Assembly: GCA_947036815.1 (NCBI GenBank)
Contig: CAMQRS010000003.1
Span: 1 to 64,000, forward strand
DNA: 64,000 nucleotides
Direction: 5' to 3'
DNA from: an uncultured Erysipelotrichaceae bacterium
Lineage (GTDB): Bacteria > Bacillota_I > Bacilli_A > Erysipelotrichales > Erysipelotrichaceae
The stretch's first letter is position 1. Each line of letters begins with the position of its first letter. Positions 1 through 8,940 of the stretch are shown here, piece by piece. Made by a program: the position numbers and the translations under genes. Below the pieces are notes generated by a model. It was not told the DNA's origin. It searched no databases and was given only the letters and a program-made list of their open reading frames with translations.

Positions 1-26
1 TGAAGATAGCAAGTTGCCAGGTAATT

Positions 27-55
27 AGACTCACACATGTGTGAGTCTTTTTTTT
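27..55 (+). terminator. Rho-independent terminator of the gene upstream of the window
   Basis: A perfect 22-nt palindrome (AGACTCACACATGTGTGAGTCT) is followed by a run of eight T. A possible last codon stretch of the upstream gene ends with TAG at 26-28, but too little is present to identify that gene. Confidence 0.85.
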
Positions 56-113
56 AAGGTTTTTTAATATTCAAAAATATGATATATTATAATATAGTGA
101 AAAGAGGGAAAAT

Positions 114-1265
114 ATGAAAGTGTTATTAGGTTTATCTGGTGGAGTGGACTCTGCTGTAGCAGCACATTTATTAAAAGAGCAAGGACATGATGTAACTTGT
201 GCATTTATGCGTAATTGGGATGCATATGCAAATAATGATATCAAGGGAAATCCAACTATACAAAACGATGTTTGTCCTCAAGAAGTTGATTACGAGGATG
301 CAAAAGCAGTTGCTTACAAGCTGAACTTGCCTTTGGTTCGTATCGACTTTGTGCAAGAGTATTGGGACTATGTTTTCAGTGCATTCTTGGATGAATACAA
401 AAAAGGAAGAACTCCCAATCCTGATATCTTGTGTAATAAATATATTAAGTTTGATACATTCTTAAAATATGCAATGAATAATGGATTTGATATGGTAGCT
501 ACTGGACATTATAGTCAAGTGTTACACAATAATGACGAAAGTTTGTTGCTAAGAGGGTCAGATAATAATAAAGATCAAACTTATTTTTTATGTCAAATAA
601 GTCAATTTGCTTTGACAAAGACGCTGTTTCCTATAGGTCACTTAGATAAGACAGAAGTACGTGTCCTTGCTGATCAATTGGAGTTATCAATTGCTTCTAA
701 AAAAGATTCAACAGGTGTTTGTTTTATTGGAGAAAGAAATTTTAAAGAATTCCTTCAAAACTATTTGCCTTCAAAAGATGGGAAAATAGTTGATATAAAT
801 ACTTTACAAGAAGTAGGTAACCACATTGGAGTTTTATATTATACAGTGGGTCAGCGTAAAGGATTGGGAGTAGGTGGGAATAAAGGACCGTGGTTTGTTG
901 TTGGTAAGGATGTTACTAAAAATATTTTATATGTGTGTAACGCCGACGAAAACGATTGGTTATTTTCAACTTCTTCACTGATTACTGATGTGAACTGGTT
1001 TAGTTCAATTAAACCTAATGATAGTATGAAATGTAGTGCTAAGTTTAGATATAGACAAAACGATAATGATGTTGAAATTAAATTCATTGATGAAACTACG
1101 ATTTTAGTGAATCATTTAACACCAATTTCTTCTGTAACTTGTGGTCAAGAAGCTGTATTTTATCAAGGTGAAATTTGCCTAGGTGGAGGAGTAATTGATA
1201 AGGTGTATGTAGAAGGAGTAGATCAAAATGATAAAATTAGAAAGTATGTTAATTCAATCAAATAG
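114..1265 (+). CDS. mnmA: tRNA-specific 2-thiouridylase MnmA
   Basis: Cytoplasmic enzyme that adenylates and thiolates U34 of tRNA-Lys, tRNA-Glu and tRNA-Gln, taking sulfur from a cysteine desulfurase relay. The PP-loop SGGVDSAV lies at residues 8-15. The two redox/catalytic cysteines are C107 (ILCNKYIKF) and C203 (STGVCFIGER), and ATGHY is near residue 129. The 383-aa length is typical of the family. The start ATG is preceded by AGAGGG, and a TATAAT-like -10 lies near 88-93. The CPBP protease gene overlaps its 3' end by 38 nt, and recD2 follows, which is a common Bacillota arrangement. Confidence 0.97.
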   Translation: MKVLLGLSGGVDSAVAAHLLKEQGHDVTCAFMRNWDAYANNDIKGNPTIQNDVCPQEVDYEDAKAVAYKLNLPLVRIDFVQEYWDYVFSAFLDEYKKGRTPNPDILCNKYIKFDTFLKYAMNNGFDMVATGHYSQVLHNNDESLLLRGSDNNKDQTYFLCQISQFALTKTLFPIGHLDKTEVRVLADQLELSIASKKDSTGVCFIGERNFKEFLQNYLPSKDGKIVDINTLQEVGNHIGVLYYTVGQRKGLGVGGNKGPWFVVGKDVTKNILYVCNADENDWLFSTSSLITDVNWFSSIKPNDSMKCSAKFRYRQNDNDVEIKFIDETTILVNHLTPISSVTCGQEAVFYQGEICLGGGVIDKVYVEGVDQNDKIRKYVNSIK

Positions 1266-1956
1266 ATATGAAACTCAATCATACTCTTCTATAAAGAGTA
1301 TTTCTTTAGTTTTGTTTTACTTTATTTTTGTTATATATATATTTCCTTATATTGCATCTTACTTAGTGTACTTAAATAATCCTGAAGCATTAACTTTACC
1401 TTTGGTTTATCAATTTTATATATATTTTGTTAGTGCAATATGCATCAGCTTGTTTTCATATAAGATGCTAAAGAGCGAATTTCATTTATCATCAAATAAA
1501 ATGGCCATCACTGTTGTTAGTGCGATTTCAGTACTTGTAGTAATGAATCTAGCCTTTTCTATTATTTATGAGATACTAGGGTATAGTCAAGAAAGTGCAA
1601 ATCAAACAGGATTAGAAACTGTTGCTGTAGAAAATGTAGCTTTATTTGTGATTATGGTCTGTGTTCTCGCCCCTATTATTGAAGAAATAATATTTAGAGG
1701 CGTTTTATTTAGATGGATTCGATCTAAATTAGGGTTCGTAATTGCCATCTTTATTAGTTCTTTTGCTTTTGGGTTTATTCATATAATGAATTCATTCTTT
1801 GCAGGTGATTATATTGATTGCATCTATATCTTTTTATATGGAGGATTAGGAATAGTTTTTTGTTATGCATATGAATATAATAAATCAATTTATGCATGTA
1901 TATTATTACATGCGAGTTATAATTTTTTAGGATGCTTACCAATCATTTTAAGTTAG
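1228..1956 (+). CDS. CPBP family intramembrane glutamic endopeptidase
   Basis: Multi-pass membrane protein of the Abi/CPBP (CAAX protease and bacteriocin-processing) family, 242 aa. The hallmark EEIIFRG is near residue 151, the second motif FGFIHIMNSFF is near residue 178, and HASYN lies close to the C terminus; together these supply the Glu, Arg and His active-site residues. Hydrophobic segments cover most of the protein. The start at 1228 is supported by AAGGAG about 8 nt upstream, although it lies inside the end of mnmA, so the two are probably translationally coupled. The substrate is unknown; members of this family process peptides or confer bacteriocin self-immunity. Confidence 0.88.
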   Translation: MIKLESMLIQSNRYETQSYSSIKSISLVLFYFIFVIYIFPYIASYLVYLNNPEALTLPLVYQFYIYFVSAICISLFSYKMLKSEFHLSSNKMAITVVSAISVLVVMNLAFSIIYEILGYSQESANQTGLETVAVENVALFVIMVCVLAPIIEEIIFRGVLFRWIRSKLGFVIAIFISSFAFGFIHIMNSFFAGDYIDCIYIFLYGGLGIVFCYAYEYNKSIYACILLHASYNFLGCLPIILS

Positions 1957-1967
1957 AAAGGAGATCT

Positions 1968-4139
1968 ATGGAAATTCAACAAATAAAAGGCTTCTTTAAA
2001 GTGATAATCTTTGAAGGAAATAACAATTATAAAGTCGCTAAGTTTAAACTTGATGACGGTCTAGAAAAATCAATTACGGTAACTGGAATCATTACAGAAA
2101 TCTTTGAAGACTTAAAATATTGTTTGCATGGCATTTATAAAGAACATTCTAAATATGGAATGCAATTTGAAATTATAAACTATGAACCAGTGAGTAATGA
2201 TGATGAAGAATCTTTACTACGTTTTTTTTCTAGTTCTCTTTTTCCTAAAGTTGGTAAAAAAGCAGCTACCTTAATCGTTGAACAATTGGGTGTTAAGGCG
2301 TTTGAATTATTAAAAGAAGACTCTACTATAATTGAACAAATACATGGTTTAAGTTATGCTCAAATTGAAAGTATCAAAGCAGGTATACATTCAAGTGATG
2401 ATTTAAACGATTCGATATTGTTTCTTTCACAACACGGAATGACACAAAGAAATATTCAAAAAATAAGCGCAACCTATCAAAAGGATGCCATAGAAATCAT
2501 TAAGAAAAATCCATATAAACTAATTATAGATATTGATGGAATTGGTTTTAAAAGTGCTGATAAACTTGCATATTCATTAGGATTTGAACAACTACATCCG
2601 TATCGCTTAAAAGCTGGAGTAATTCATCTGATGAATGAGCATTCAGTGAGTACTGGTAACACCTATATTACTAGGCAGGATTTAAACTCACTATTTAATC
2701 GAAACTTTATATTTATGGAGGCTGATGAATTTAATATTTTACTTAATGAATTACACCAAGAACGATTAGTAATTTATGATGAGGATGTAATTTATTTAGC
2801 TGTACAATTTGATGCAGAACAAGGTATCGCAAATTATTTGTGTAATTTTTTATTAGATTCTAAGAAAACGAAATTGAGTGAGTCTATTGAAGATGATATA
2901 CTAGGAATCGGATTAGATATGAATATTACATATGAAGATAAACAAGTGGAAGCTATTAAAAAGGTATTGATGAATCACGTTTCAATTATTACTGGGGGAC
3001 CAGGTACGGGGAAGACAACAATTGTTAAAGGAGCTTTGGCAATGTTTGAAAAATTGTATCCCGATTTTGATATTACATTATGTGCGCCAACAGGTAGAGC
3101 TGCTAAAAGATTAACTCAACTAACAGCACACGGAGCAACAACAATTCATTCTATGTTGAAGTGGGATTTAGAAACTAATACATTTGGAATCAATGAATTA
3201 GAGCCGTTACAGACGAATGTCTTAATTATTGATGAGTTTTCCATGGTAGATGCTAATCTGTTTTATCATACGTTAAAAGCGGCTCAGTTTGTAGATAAAA
3301 TAATTTTAATTGGAGATGAACACCAATTACCTTCTGTAGGTCCAGGATTCGTGTTAAAAGACATTATTCAAAGCCAATGCTTTCCTTTAACTCGATTAGA
3401 AAAAATATATAGACAAGAAGAAGGTAGTGATATTGTTCAATTGGCTCATGAAATTAAACTAGGAAACTGCTTCAGCTTAGAATCAGCTAGCGATGTTAAA
3501 TTTATAAACGCTAATAATTATCACGTAAAAAGTGTAGTGTCACAAATTGTGCAAAACGCACTTGATAAAGATTATAGTATCAATGATATTCAAGTATTGG
3601 TACCCTTGTATAAAGGTATTGCAGGGATTGATGAGATAAATAGATCGTTACAAGAATTATGTAATCCACCTTCAGTTTCTAAAGGTGAAATTAAATTAGG
3701 ATATCGCATATTAAGAGAAAATGATAAAATTTTACAATTGAAAAATCAACCAGATGATGAAGTATACAATGGTGATATCGGAATAATTGCTGAAATCATA
3801 AATAAAGAAGAAGATTTCGAAAATAAGGATCGTGTTATTTGTAATTTTGATGGTACATATGTAGAGTATACTGCCGATAATTTTAATGTGATTACACATG
3901 CATATTGTATTTCTGTCCATAAATCTCAGGGGAGCGAATATCCCATTGTTATTATGCCACTAATTAAAGATTATCAATTCATGCTACAAAGACGCCTAAT
4001 CTACACCGGAATAACAAGAGCAAAAAAATCATTGATTCTAATTGGTAATAGTGAAGTACTATTGAAGGGAATCAATGAGGAAGACAGATATCCAAGAAAA
4101 ACTAAGTTAACTAAGCGAATTTTAAAAAACTTTGTATAA
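1968..4139 (+). CDS. recD2: SF1B 5'-3' DNA helicase RecD2
   Basis: RecD-like helicase of the stand-alone RecD2 type found in bacteria without RecBCD. The long N-terminal region carries OB and helix-hairpin-helix segments (SLFPKVGKKAA, IDGIGFKSADKLA). The motor follows, with Walker A GGPGTGKTT near residue 343, LIIDEFSMVD as Walker B, GDEHQLPSVGPG, and a C-terminal VHKSQGSEYP with GITRAKK. It has 723 aa. I place the start at the ATG at 1968, because AAAGGAG lies just upstream; a longer open frame reaches 1932 but overlaps the protease gene. Likely role is in mismatch repair and replication-fork maintenance, inferred from B. subtilis RecD2. Confidence 0.95.
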   Translation: MEIQQIKGFFKVIIFEGNNNYKVAKFKLDDGLEKSITVTGIITEIFEDLKYCLHGIYKEHSKYGMQFEIINYEPVSNDDEESLLRFFSSSLFPKVGKKAATLIVEQLGVKAFELLKEDSTIIEQIHGLSYAQIESIKAGIHSSDDLNDSILFLSQHGMTQRNIQKISATYQKDAIEIIKKNPYKLIIDIDGIGFKSADKLAYSLGFEQLHPYRLKAGVIHLMNEHSVSTGNTYITRQDLNSLFNRNFIFMEADEFNILLNELHQERLVIYDEDVIYLAVQFDAEQGIANYLCNFLLDSKKTKLSESIEDDILGIGLDMNITYEDKQVEAIKKVLMNHVSIITGGPGTGKTTIVKGALAMFEKLYPDFDITLCAPTGRAAKRLTQLTAHGATTIHSMLKWDLETNTFGINELEPLQTNVLIIDEFSMVDANLFYHTLKAAQFVDKIILIGDEHQLPSVGPGFVLKDIIQSQCFPLTRLEKIYRQEEGSDIVQLAHEIKLGNCFSLESASDVKFINANNYHVKSVVSQIVQNALDKDYSINDIQVLVPLYKGIAGIDEINRSLQELCNPPSVSKGEIKLGYRILRENDKILQLKNQPDDEVYNGDIGIIAEIINKEEDFENKDRVICNFDGTYVEYTADNFNVITHAYCISVHKSQGSEYPIVIMPLIKDYQFMLQRRLIYTGITRAKKSLILIGNSEVLLKGINEEDRYPRKTKLTKRILKNFV

Positions 4140-4190
4140 CTATATAAACTTACTTCATACTAGTATTATCATAGAAAAGGAGTGATATAT

Positions 4191-4361
4191 ATGTGCAACT
4201 TATGTAATAAAGCAGCTTGTTTAGCAGCAGGAATTATGATTGGTGTTTTGATTAGATATGAAAATGAAGACGTAATAGATGATTTTTCACAGATGGCAAA
4301 AAAAGAAAAGCGTAAATTAGAAAGAAAAATTACTCAATTAAGACACGAATACGACGTCTAA
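4191..4361 (+). CDS. Small Cys-rich membrane-anchored protein, unknown function
   Basis: A 56-aa reading frame with a strong ribosome-binding site (AAAGGAG, 4178-4184) and no overlap with other genes. The N terminus MCNLCNKAAC contains three cysteines in ten residues. A short hydrophobic stretch (LAAGIMIGVLI) follows, then a highly charged helical tail (KKEKRKLERKITQLRHEY) that could form a coiled coil. I do not recognise the family. It could be a YtxH-like small membrane protein, but the N-terminal CxxC is atypical for that group. It sits between recD2 and the alaS T-box. Confidence 0.6.
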   Translation: MCNLCNKAACLAAGIMIGVLIRYENEDVIDDFSQMAKKEKRKLERKITQLRHEYDV

Positions 4362-4363
4362 CA

Positions 4364-4392
4364 TTGTAAAAATTATTTTAATATGTTAATAT
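4364..4392 (+). promoter_or_regulatory. Likely sigma-A promoter of alaS leader
   Basis: TTGTAA at 4364-4369 and TAATAT at 4387-4392 are separated by 17 nt. They are placed just before the first structured part of the T-box leader. Confidence 0.5.
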
Positions 4393-4404
4393 AGAATACG
4401 TATT

Positions 4405-4605
4405 AAGCAATGAAGTTGATGAGTAATAATAACTAGTAATTTAGAGAAAAAGTGGATGGTGAAAACTTTTTATAACGTTATTATGAAGCTACAATCGAGC
4501 TTAGCGTACTCTTACGTATTAAGAGAATTAAGGTGCACAACTAAGGTTGTGAATCAGGATGGTACCGCGTTATTAAACGTTCCTGTTACAGGAGCGTTTT
4601 TTTAT
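4405..4605 (+). promoter_or_regulatory. T-box riboswitch (tRNA-Ala responsive) with terminator
   Basis: Classic T-box leader before alaS. The S-turn parts AGTA (4422-4425) and GAA (4485-4487) flank a stem I whose specifier reads GCT (4488-4490), an alanine codon followed by A. The T-box core ATGGTACCGCG is at 4559-4569. Its TGGT can pair with the ACCA end of tRNA-Ala. The terminator hairpin (AACGTTCCTG / CAGGAGCGTT plus T-run) spans about 4575-4603. Uncharged tRNA-Ala should stabilise the antiterminator and turn on alaS-ireB-ruvX. Confidence 0.9.
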
Positions 4606-4624
4606 TTGTTTGGAGGAAAAAGAG

Positions 4625-7255
4625 ATGAAACAAAGAACAGGGAATGAAATTAGACAGTTATTTTTAGATTTTTTTGCAAGTAAAGGACATATGATAGAAC
4701 CAGGAGCATCACTAGTTCCTCATAATGACCCTACTTTATTATGGATTAATGCAGGAGTTGCAGCACTTAAAAAATATTTTGACGGAAGTGAACAACCTCA
4801 ATGTAATCGTATTACGAATGCACAAAAATCAATACGTACAAACGATATTGAAAATGTAGGGAAGACCGCAAGACATCATACTTTTTTTGAAATGTTAGGG
4901 AACTTTTCAATTGGTGATTATTTCAAAGAAGAAGCGATCGAATTTGCATGGGAATTTTTAACTGATGAGAAATGGATTGGTTTTCCAAAAGATAAATTAT
5001 ACATTTCAGTATATTCGGATGATACAGTAGCATATGACACGTGGACAAAAAAACTAGGTGTTGATGCAAGTCACATCTTAAAAACAGATGGAAACTTTTG
5101 GGAAATAGGAGAAGGACCTGGGGGACCAGATAGTGAAATATTTTATGATCGTGGTGTCACTTATGATCCAGAAGGATTAGGAGAAAAACTGTTTTTTGAT
5201 GAAATCGATAATGATCGTTACATTGAAGTATGGAATGTTGTGTTCTCACAATATGATTGTAAGCCTAATCTAGATCGTAAAGACTATAAAGAATTACCTC
5301 AACGTAATATCGATACAGGGATGGGATTAGAAAGACTAGTTTCACTTGTACAAGGTGGAGAGACAAATTATGATACTGATTTATTCTTACCTATCATAAA
5401 AGAATGCGAAAAAATTGCTAAATATCCTTATGAAGGAGAATACAAAATGGCATATCGCGTGATTGCCGATCACATTAGAACAGTTACTTTTGCATTGTCT
5501 GATGGTGCTTTGTTTTCAAACAATGGCCGCGGTTATGTACTAAGACGTGTATTAAGAAGAGCGGTTCGTTTTGGTATTAAATTGGGAATCAATGAACCAT
5601 TTATGTTTAATCTAGTACAAACAGTTTCAGCTAATATGAAAGAGTTCTATCCTTATTTAATGGATAAAATTTCTTATAATGAAACTTTAATTAAAATAGA
5701 GGAAGAAACATTCCATAAGACTTTAAAAAATGGAGAACAGTTATTACATGAAGCAATGAAAGATGCAAAAGATAAGAACTTATCTGGAGCTATTGTTTTT
5801 AAATTATATGATACTTATGGATTCCCATTTGAATTAACTGCAGAAATTGCAATGGAATACGGATACAATGTCGATGAAGAAGCTTTTAAAAATGAAATGC
5901 ATCAACAAAAGCAAAGAGCTCGTGCTGCTAGAGATAACAATGAATCAATGAATTCACAATCAGAAGACTTAATAAACTTCAAGGATTCATCATCATTCAT
6001 CGGTTACGATGTATTAGAAACAAAAGCTAAAATTATCGGACTGTTTAAAGATGGTAAAAAAGTAAACACATTAGAACAAAGTGGATATGTATGTTTTGAT
6101 ACTACTTGTTTCTATGCTGAAAGTGGAGGAGAAGTAGCTGATAGTGGTATCATTATTAAAGATGGTATTGAAATAGTGGTAGAAGATGTTAAAAAAGCTC
6201 CACATGCACAGGCATTACATAAAGTAACATTAGAAGATATTGTTTTAAAAGAAAATGATGAAGTTGTATTGAAGGTTAATGTTTCATCAAGAAATAAAAT
6301 TAGCGCAAATCATTCAGCAACACATTTACTACAAAGTGCATTAAGAGAAGTAGTAGGAAACCATATTACCCAAGCGGGGTCGTATAATAATGACGAATAT
6401 TTACGTTTTGACTTTACTCATTTCGAAAAAATAAGTGCTGAAAAAATCAAGGAAGTTGAGTTCATAGTGAATTCGAAAATCCAAGAATCAATGACTGTAA
6501 ATAAAGAAGTGATGAGTATTGAAGAAGCAAAACAATCAGGAGCAACGGCATTATTCGATGAAAAATATGGCGATAGTGTTCGTGTTGTAAGTATGGGTGG
6601 ATATTCTAAAGAATTTTGTGGAGGATGTCATGTAACCACAACTTCAGAAATTGGTTTATTTAAAATTACTGCTGAAGAGAGTGTTGGATCTGGAATTCGC
6701 CGTATTAGTGCGAAAACAGGAATGATAGCATATCAAGAGTTTAAAGAAGAAGAAAATTTATTACTTAAAATTAAAGATATAATGAAAGCTAAATCAATCG
6801 TTGGATTAGATGAAAAAATGAGTGCTACTTTAGTAGAGTTAGCAAAAGCGAAAAAAGAAATCGAAGCACAACAAACCTTAGCAATTCTTGCACAAGCAGA
6901 TGCTCTAGTAAAAGAATTTATAGAAGTTGATTCGATACAAATCTTAGTAAAAGAAATGAATGAGTTAGATGGTGTTAAACTGAAAGAAATGGCTATTTCT
7001 TTAAAAGATAAGGTAGCAAATTCAGTTGTATTCTTATCAACTATGAAAGATGAAAAACTAGTATTTATTGCAGCAGCAGATAAATCTTTAGTTAAAAATC
7101 GAATTCATTGTGGTAAATTAGTAAGTAGTGCAGCTCAAATTTGTGATGGAAAAGGTGGAGGAAGACCAGATTTAGCACAAAGTGGAGGTAAGGATTTTAC
7201 CAAAATTAAAGAAGCGTTACAAGAAATTAAAAAAAACTTGGGAATTAAACTTTAA
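4625..7255 (+). CDS. alaS: Alanyl-tRNA synthetase
   Basis: Class II aminoacyl-tRNA synthetase that charges tRNA-Ala. Visible parts are the catalytic core (GNFSIGDYF, MGLERLVSLVQGG), the editing domain with the zinc-site residues NHSATHLL and CGGCHV, and the C-terminal C-Ala/DHHA1 domain ending in GKGGGRPDLAQSGG. Its length is 876 aa, full size for the family. The ATG at 4625 is chosen because GGAGG sits 9 nt upstream; a longer frame opening at a TTG at 4610 would start inside that ribosome-binding site. Expression is controlled by the tRNA-Ala T-box upstream. ireB and ruvX follow as in other Bacillota. Confidence 0.98.
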   Translation: MKQRTGNEIRQLFLDFFASKGHMIEPGASLVPHNDPTLLWINAGVAALKKYFDGSEQPQCNRITNAQKSIRTNDIENVGKTARHHTFFEMLGNFSIGDYFKEEAIEFAWEFLTDEKWIGFPKDKLYISVYSDDTVAYDTWTKKLGVDASHILKTDGNFWEIGEGPGGPDSEIFYDRGVTYDPEGLGEKLFFDEIDNDRYIEVWNVVFSQYDCKPNLDRKDYKELPQRNIDTGMGLERLVSLVQGGETNYDTDLFLPIIKECEKIAKYPYEGEYKMAYRVIADHIRTVTFALSDGALFSNNGRGYVLRRVLRRAVRFGIKLGINEPFMFNLVQTVSANMKEFYPYLMDKISYNETLIKIEEETFHKTLKNGEQLLHEAMKDAKDKNLSGAIVFKLYDTYGFPFELTAEIAMEYGYNVDEEAFKNEMHQQKQRARAARDNNESMNSQSEDLINFKDSSSFIGYDVLETKAKIIGLFKDGKKVNTLEQSGYVCFDTTCFYAESGGEVADSGIIIKDGIEIVVEDVKKAPHAQALHKVTLEDIVLKENDEVVLKVNVSSRNKISANHSATHLLQSALREVVGNHITQAGSYNNDEYLRFDFTHFEKISAEKIKEVEFIVNSKIQESMTVNKEVMSIEEAKQSGATALFDEKYGDSVRVVSMGGYSKEFCGGCHVTTTSEIGLFKITAEESVGSGIRRISAKTGMIAYQEFKEEENLLLKIKDIMKAKSIVGLDEKMSATLVELAKAKKEIEAQQTLAILAQADALVKEFIEVDSIQILVKEMNELDGVKLKEMAISLKDKVANSVVFLSTMKDEKLVFIAAADKSLVKNRIHCGKLVSSAAQICDGKGGGRPDLAQSGGKDFTKIKEALQEIKKNLGIKL

Positions 7256-7307
7256 AAATATTAGAAAATAAGATATGATAGTAGAAAGAAATAGGGAGGG
7301 ACATAGT

Positions 7308-7568
7308 ATGAAAGATATAACAGAAACAGTGGCCTTTAAAACAGAAGAAATAAAGCGTGATAATATTAAGAAAGTATTATTCTTGGTAGATGAAGCTTTA
7401 ACAGTGAGAGGGTATAATGTAGTGAATCAATTAGCAGGGTATTTAATTTCAAATGATCCCGCTTATATTTCAAGTCACAATAACGCGCGTACAATTATTC
7501 AAAGTGTAGACCATTACGATATAATTGAAGAATTAGTGCATTATTACTTAGAAGGTAATAAAAAATAA
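7308..7568 (+). CDS. ireB: IreB family regulatory phosphoprotein
   Basis: Small cytoplasmic protein (86 aa) of the former DUF965/YrzL family. In Enterococcus faecalis, IreB is phosphorylated on N-terminal threonines by the PASTA kinase IreK and modulates cephalosporin tolerance. Here the N terminus MKDITETVAF retains two candidate threonines (T5 and T7), followed by the conserved VDEALTVRGYN and GYLISNDPAYI segments. The start at 7308 has GGGAGGG 7 nt upstream. The stop overlaps the ruvX start by one base, giving the usual alaS-ireB-ruvX coupling. No PASTA kinase is visible in this window. Confidence 0.93.
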   Translation: MKDITETVAFKTEEIKRDNIKKVLFLVDEALTVRGYNVVNQLAGYLISNDPAYISSHNNARTIIQSVDHYDIIEELVHYYLEGNKK

Positions 7569-7984
7569 TGAAAAGAAAATTAGGACTTGATTTAGGTAGT
7601 GTTACTTGTGGTATAGCAGTTTCCGATTTAATGGGAATGATTGCTTCACCATTGACAACGCTACGTTTTGAAAGCGAGAATTACGAACAATGTATTAATT
7701 TATTAAAAGACGTTATTGAAGAAAAGCAAGTAGATACAGTTGTATTAGGTTTACCTAAACATATGAATGGCGATATCGGTATTCGTGGTAATGTATCTTT
7801 AGACTTTAAGATTTTGCTTGAAGATATTGGATTAAAAGTAATTTTATGGGATGAAAGGTTAACAACCGTATCAGCAGAAAGATTTTTAATCTCTGTTGAT
7901 GTCTCACGTAAAAAAAGAAAGAAAGTCATTGATAAAATGGCAGCTGTAACTATTTTACAAGATTATTTAAATAGTATTGCTTAG
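7568..7984 (+). CDS. ruvX: Putative pre-16S rRNA nuclease / Holliday junction resolvase-like RuvX (YqgF)
   Basis: RNase H-fold nuclease of the YqgF family, 138 aa. The first acidic residue lies in GLDLGSVTCGIAVSD, followed by VLGLPKHMNGD, the central WDERLTTVSAER, and a C-terminal DKMAAVTILQDYL. YqgF processes the 5' end of 16S rRNA in E. coli; a Holliday-junction role has also been proposed for the family. The start codon overlaps the ireB stop (TAATG). A strong terminator follows, so this ends the alaS operon. The yrzB-mltG genes that often come next lie some 24 kb away at 32.3 kb. Confidence 0.93.
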   Translation: MKRKLGLDLGSVTCGIAVSDLMGMIASPLTTLRFESENYEQCINLLKDVIEEKQVDTVVLGLPKHMNGDIGIRGNVSLDFKILLEDIGLKVILWDERLTTVSAERFLISVDVSRKKRKKVIDKMAAVTILQDYLNSIA

Positions 7985-8008
7985 AAACACTCAGGTGTTT
8001 CTTTTTTT
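7983..8008 (+). terminator. Terminator of alaS-ireB-ruvX
   Basis: The stem AGAAACAC / GTGTTTCT with a TCAG loop is followed by seven T and overlaps the ruvX stop codon. Confidence 0.88.
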
Positions 8009-8096
8009 ATTTATTTATGACAAAAAGATATTTCATTATACATGAAAAAGGACTATAATTAAATTTATGTAAGGCATCTGCCATGAAAGGAGTATT

Positions 8097-8939
8097 ATGT
8101 TTAAAATAGTTGAAAGAGAAGAATTAAATCCAACTGTAACAAAACTTGTTATTGAAGCGCCATTGATTGCTAAAAAAGCAAACCCTGGACAGTTTATTAT
8201 AGTTAGAACGCACGAACTTGGGGAAAGAATTCCATTAACCATTGCTGATTATGATCGTGAAAAAGGTACGATTACTATTATTTTCCAAATTGTAGGTAAA
8301 ACTACAAGACTTTTAAATGAATTAAAAGTGAATGAATGTGTATTGGATTTTGTAGGACCTTTAGGAGTTGCATCTCATATTACTGGAATGAAACGTGTTT
8401 GTGTAGTTGGAGGAGGAGTTGGTTGTGCGATAGCGTATCCAACTGCAAAAGGACTACATGATAATGGTGTAGAAGTAACGACAATCGCAGGTTTTAGAAA
8501 TAAAGATTTAGTAATTCTAGAAGATGAATTTAAAGCGGTTAGTACTAACTTTCATTTAATGAGTGATGATGGAAGTGCTGGAACAAAAGGATTAGTTACG
8601 AATGTATTAGAAGACTTATTATCTAATGGGGAACAATTTGATGAAGTAATTGCGATTGGACCTTTAGTAATGATGAAATTTGTATGTATGGTAACTAAGA
8701 AATATAATGTTAAAACTGTAGTAAGTATGAATCCAATTATGATTGATGGAACTGGTATGTGTGGTGGATGTCGATTAAGCGTGGGTGGTAAAACTAAGTT
8801 TGCTTGTGTAGATGGACCTGATTTTGATGGTCATTTAGTTGATTTTGATGAAGCTATGTCTAGAAGTAGACAATATGCAGATTTCGAACAACATGAAAGA
8901 GAAGATAATTGTAACTTATTACATAAGGAGGTAGCTTAA
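8097..8939 (+). CDS. nfnA: NADH-dependent ferredoxin:NADP+ oxidoreductase small subunit NfnA
   Basis: FAD- and [2Fe-2S]-containing subunit of NfnAB (also annotated sulfide dehydrogenase subunit SudB), 280 aa. It has a ferredoxin-NADP reductase fold: FAD-binding ERIPLTIADYD near residue 43, the nucleotide-binding VVGGGVGCAIAYP near 103, and a C-terminal 2Fe-2S cysteine cluster GMCGGCRLSV plus FACVDGPDFDGH. The RBS GAAAGGAG lies upstream. One base separates it from nfnB, so the two subunits are co-translated. The pair couples NADPH formation to reduced ferredoxin and NADH, which is typical of strict anaerobes. Confidence 0.93.
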   Translation: MFKIVEREELNPTVTKLVIEAPLIAKKANPGQFIIVRTHELGERIPLTIADYDREKGTITIIFQIVGKTTRLLNELKVNECVLDFVGPLGVASHITGMKRVCVVGGGVGCAIAYPTAKGLHDNGVEVTTIAGFRNKDLVILEDEFKAVSTNFHLMSDDGSAGTKGLVTNVLEDLLSNGEQFDEVIAIGPLVMMKFVCMVTKKYNVKTVVSMNPIMIDGTGMCGGCRLSVGGKTKFACVDGPDFDGHLVDFDEAMSRSRQYADFEQHEREDNCNLLHKEVA

Positions 8940-8940
8940 T

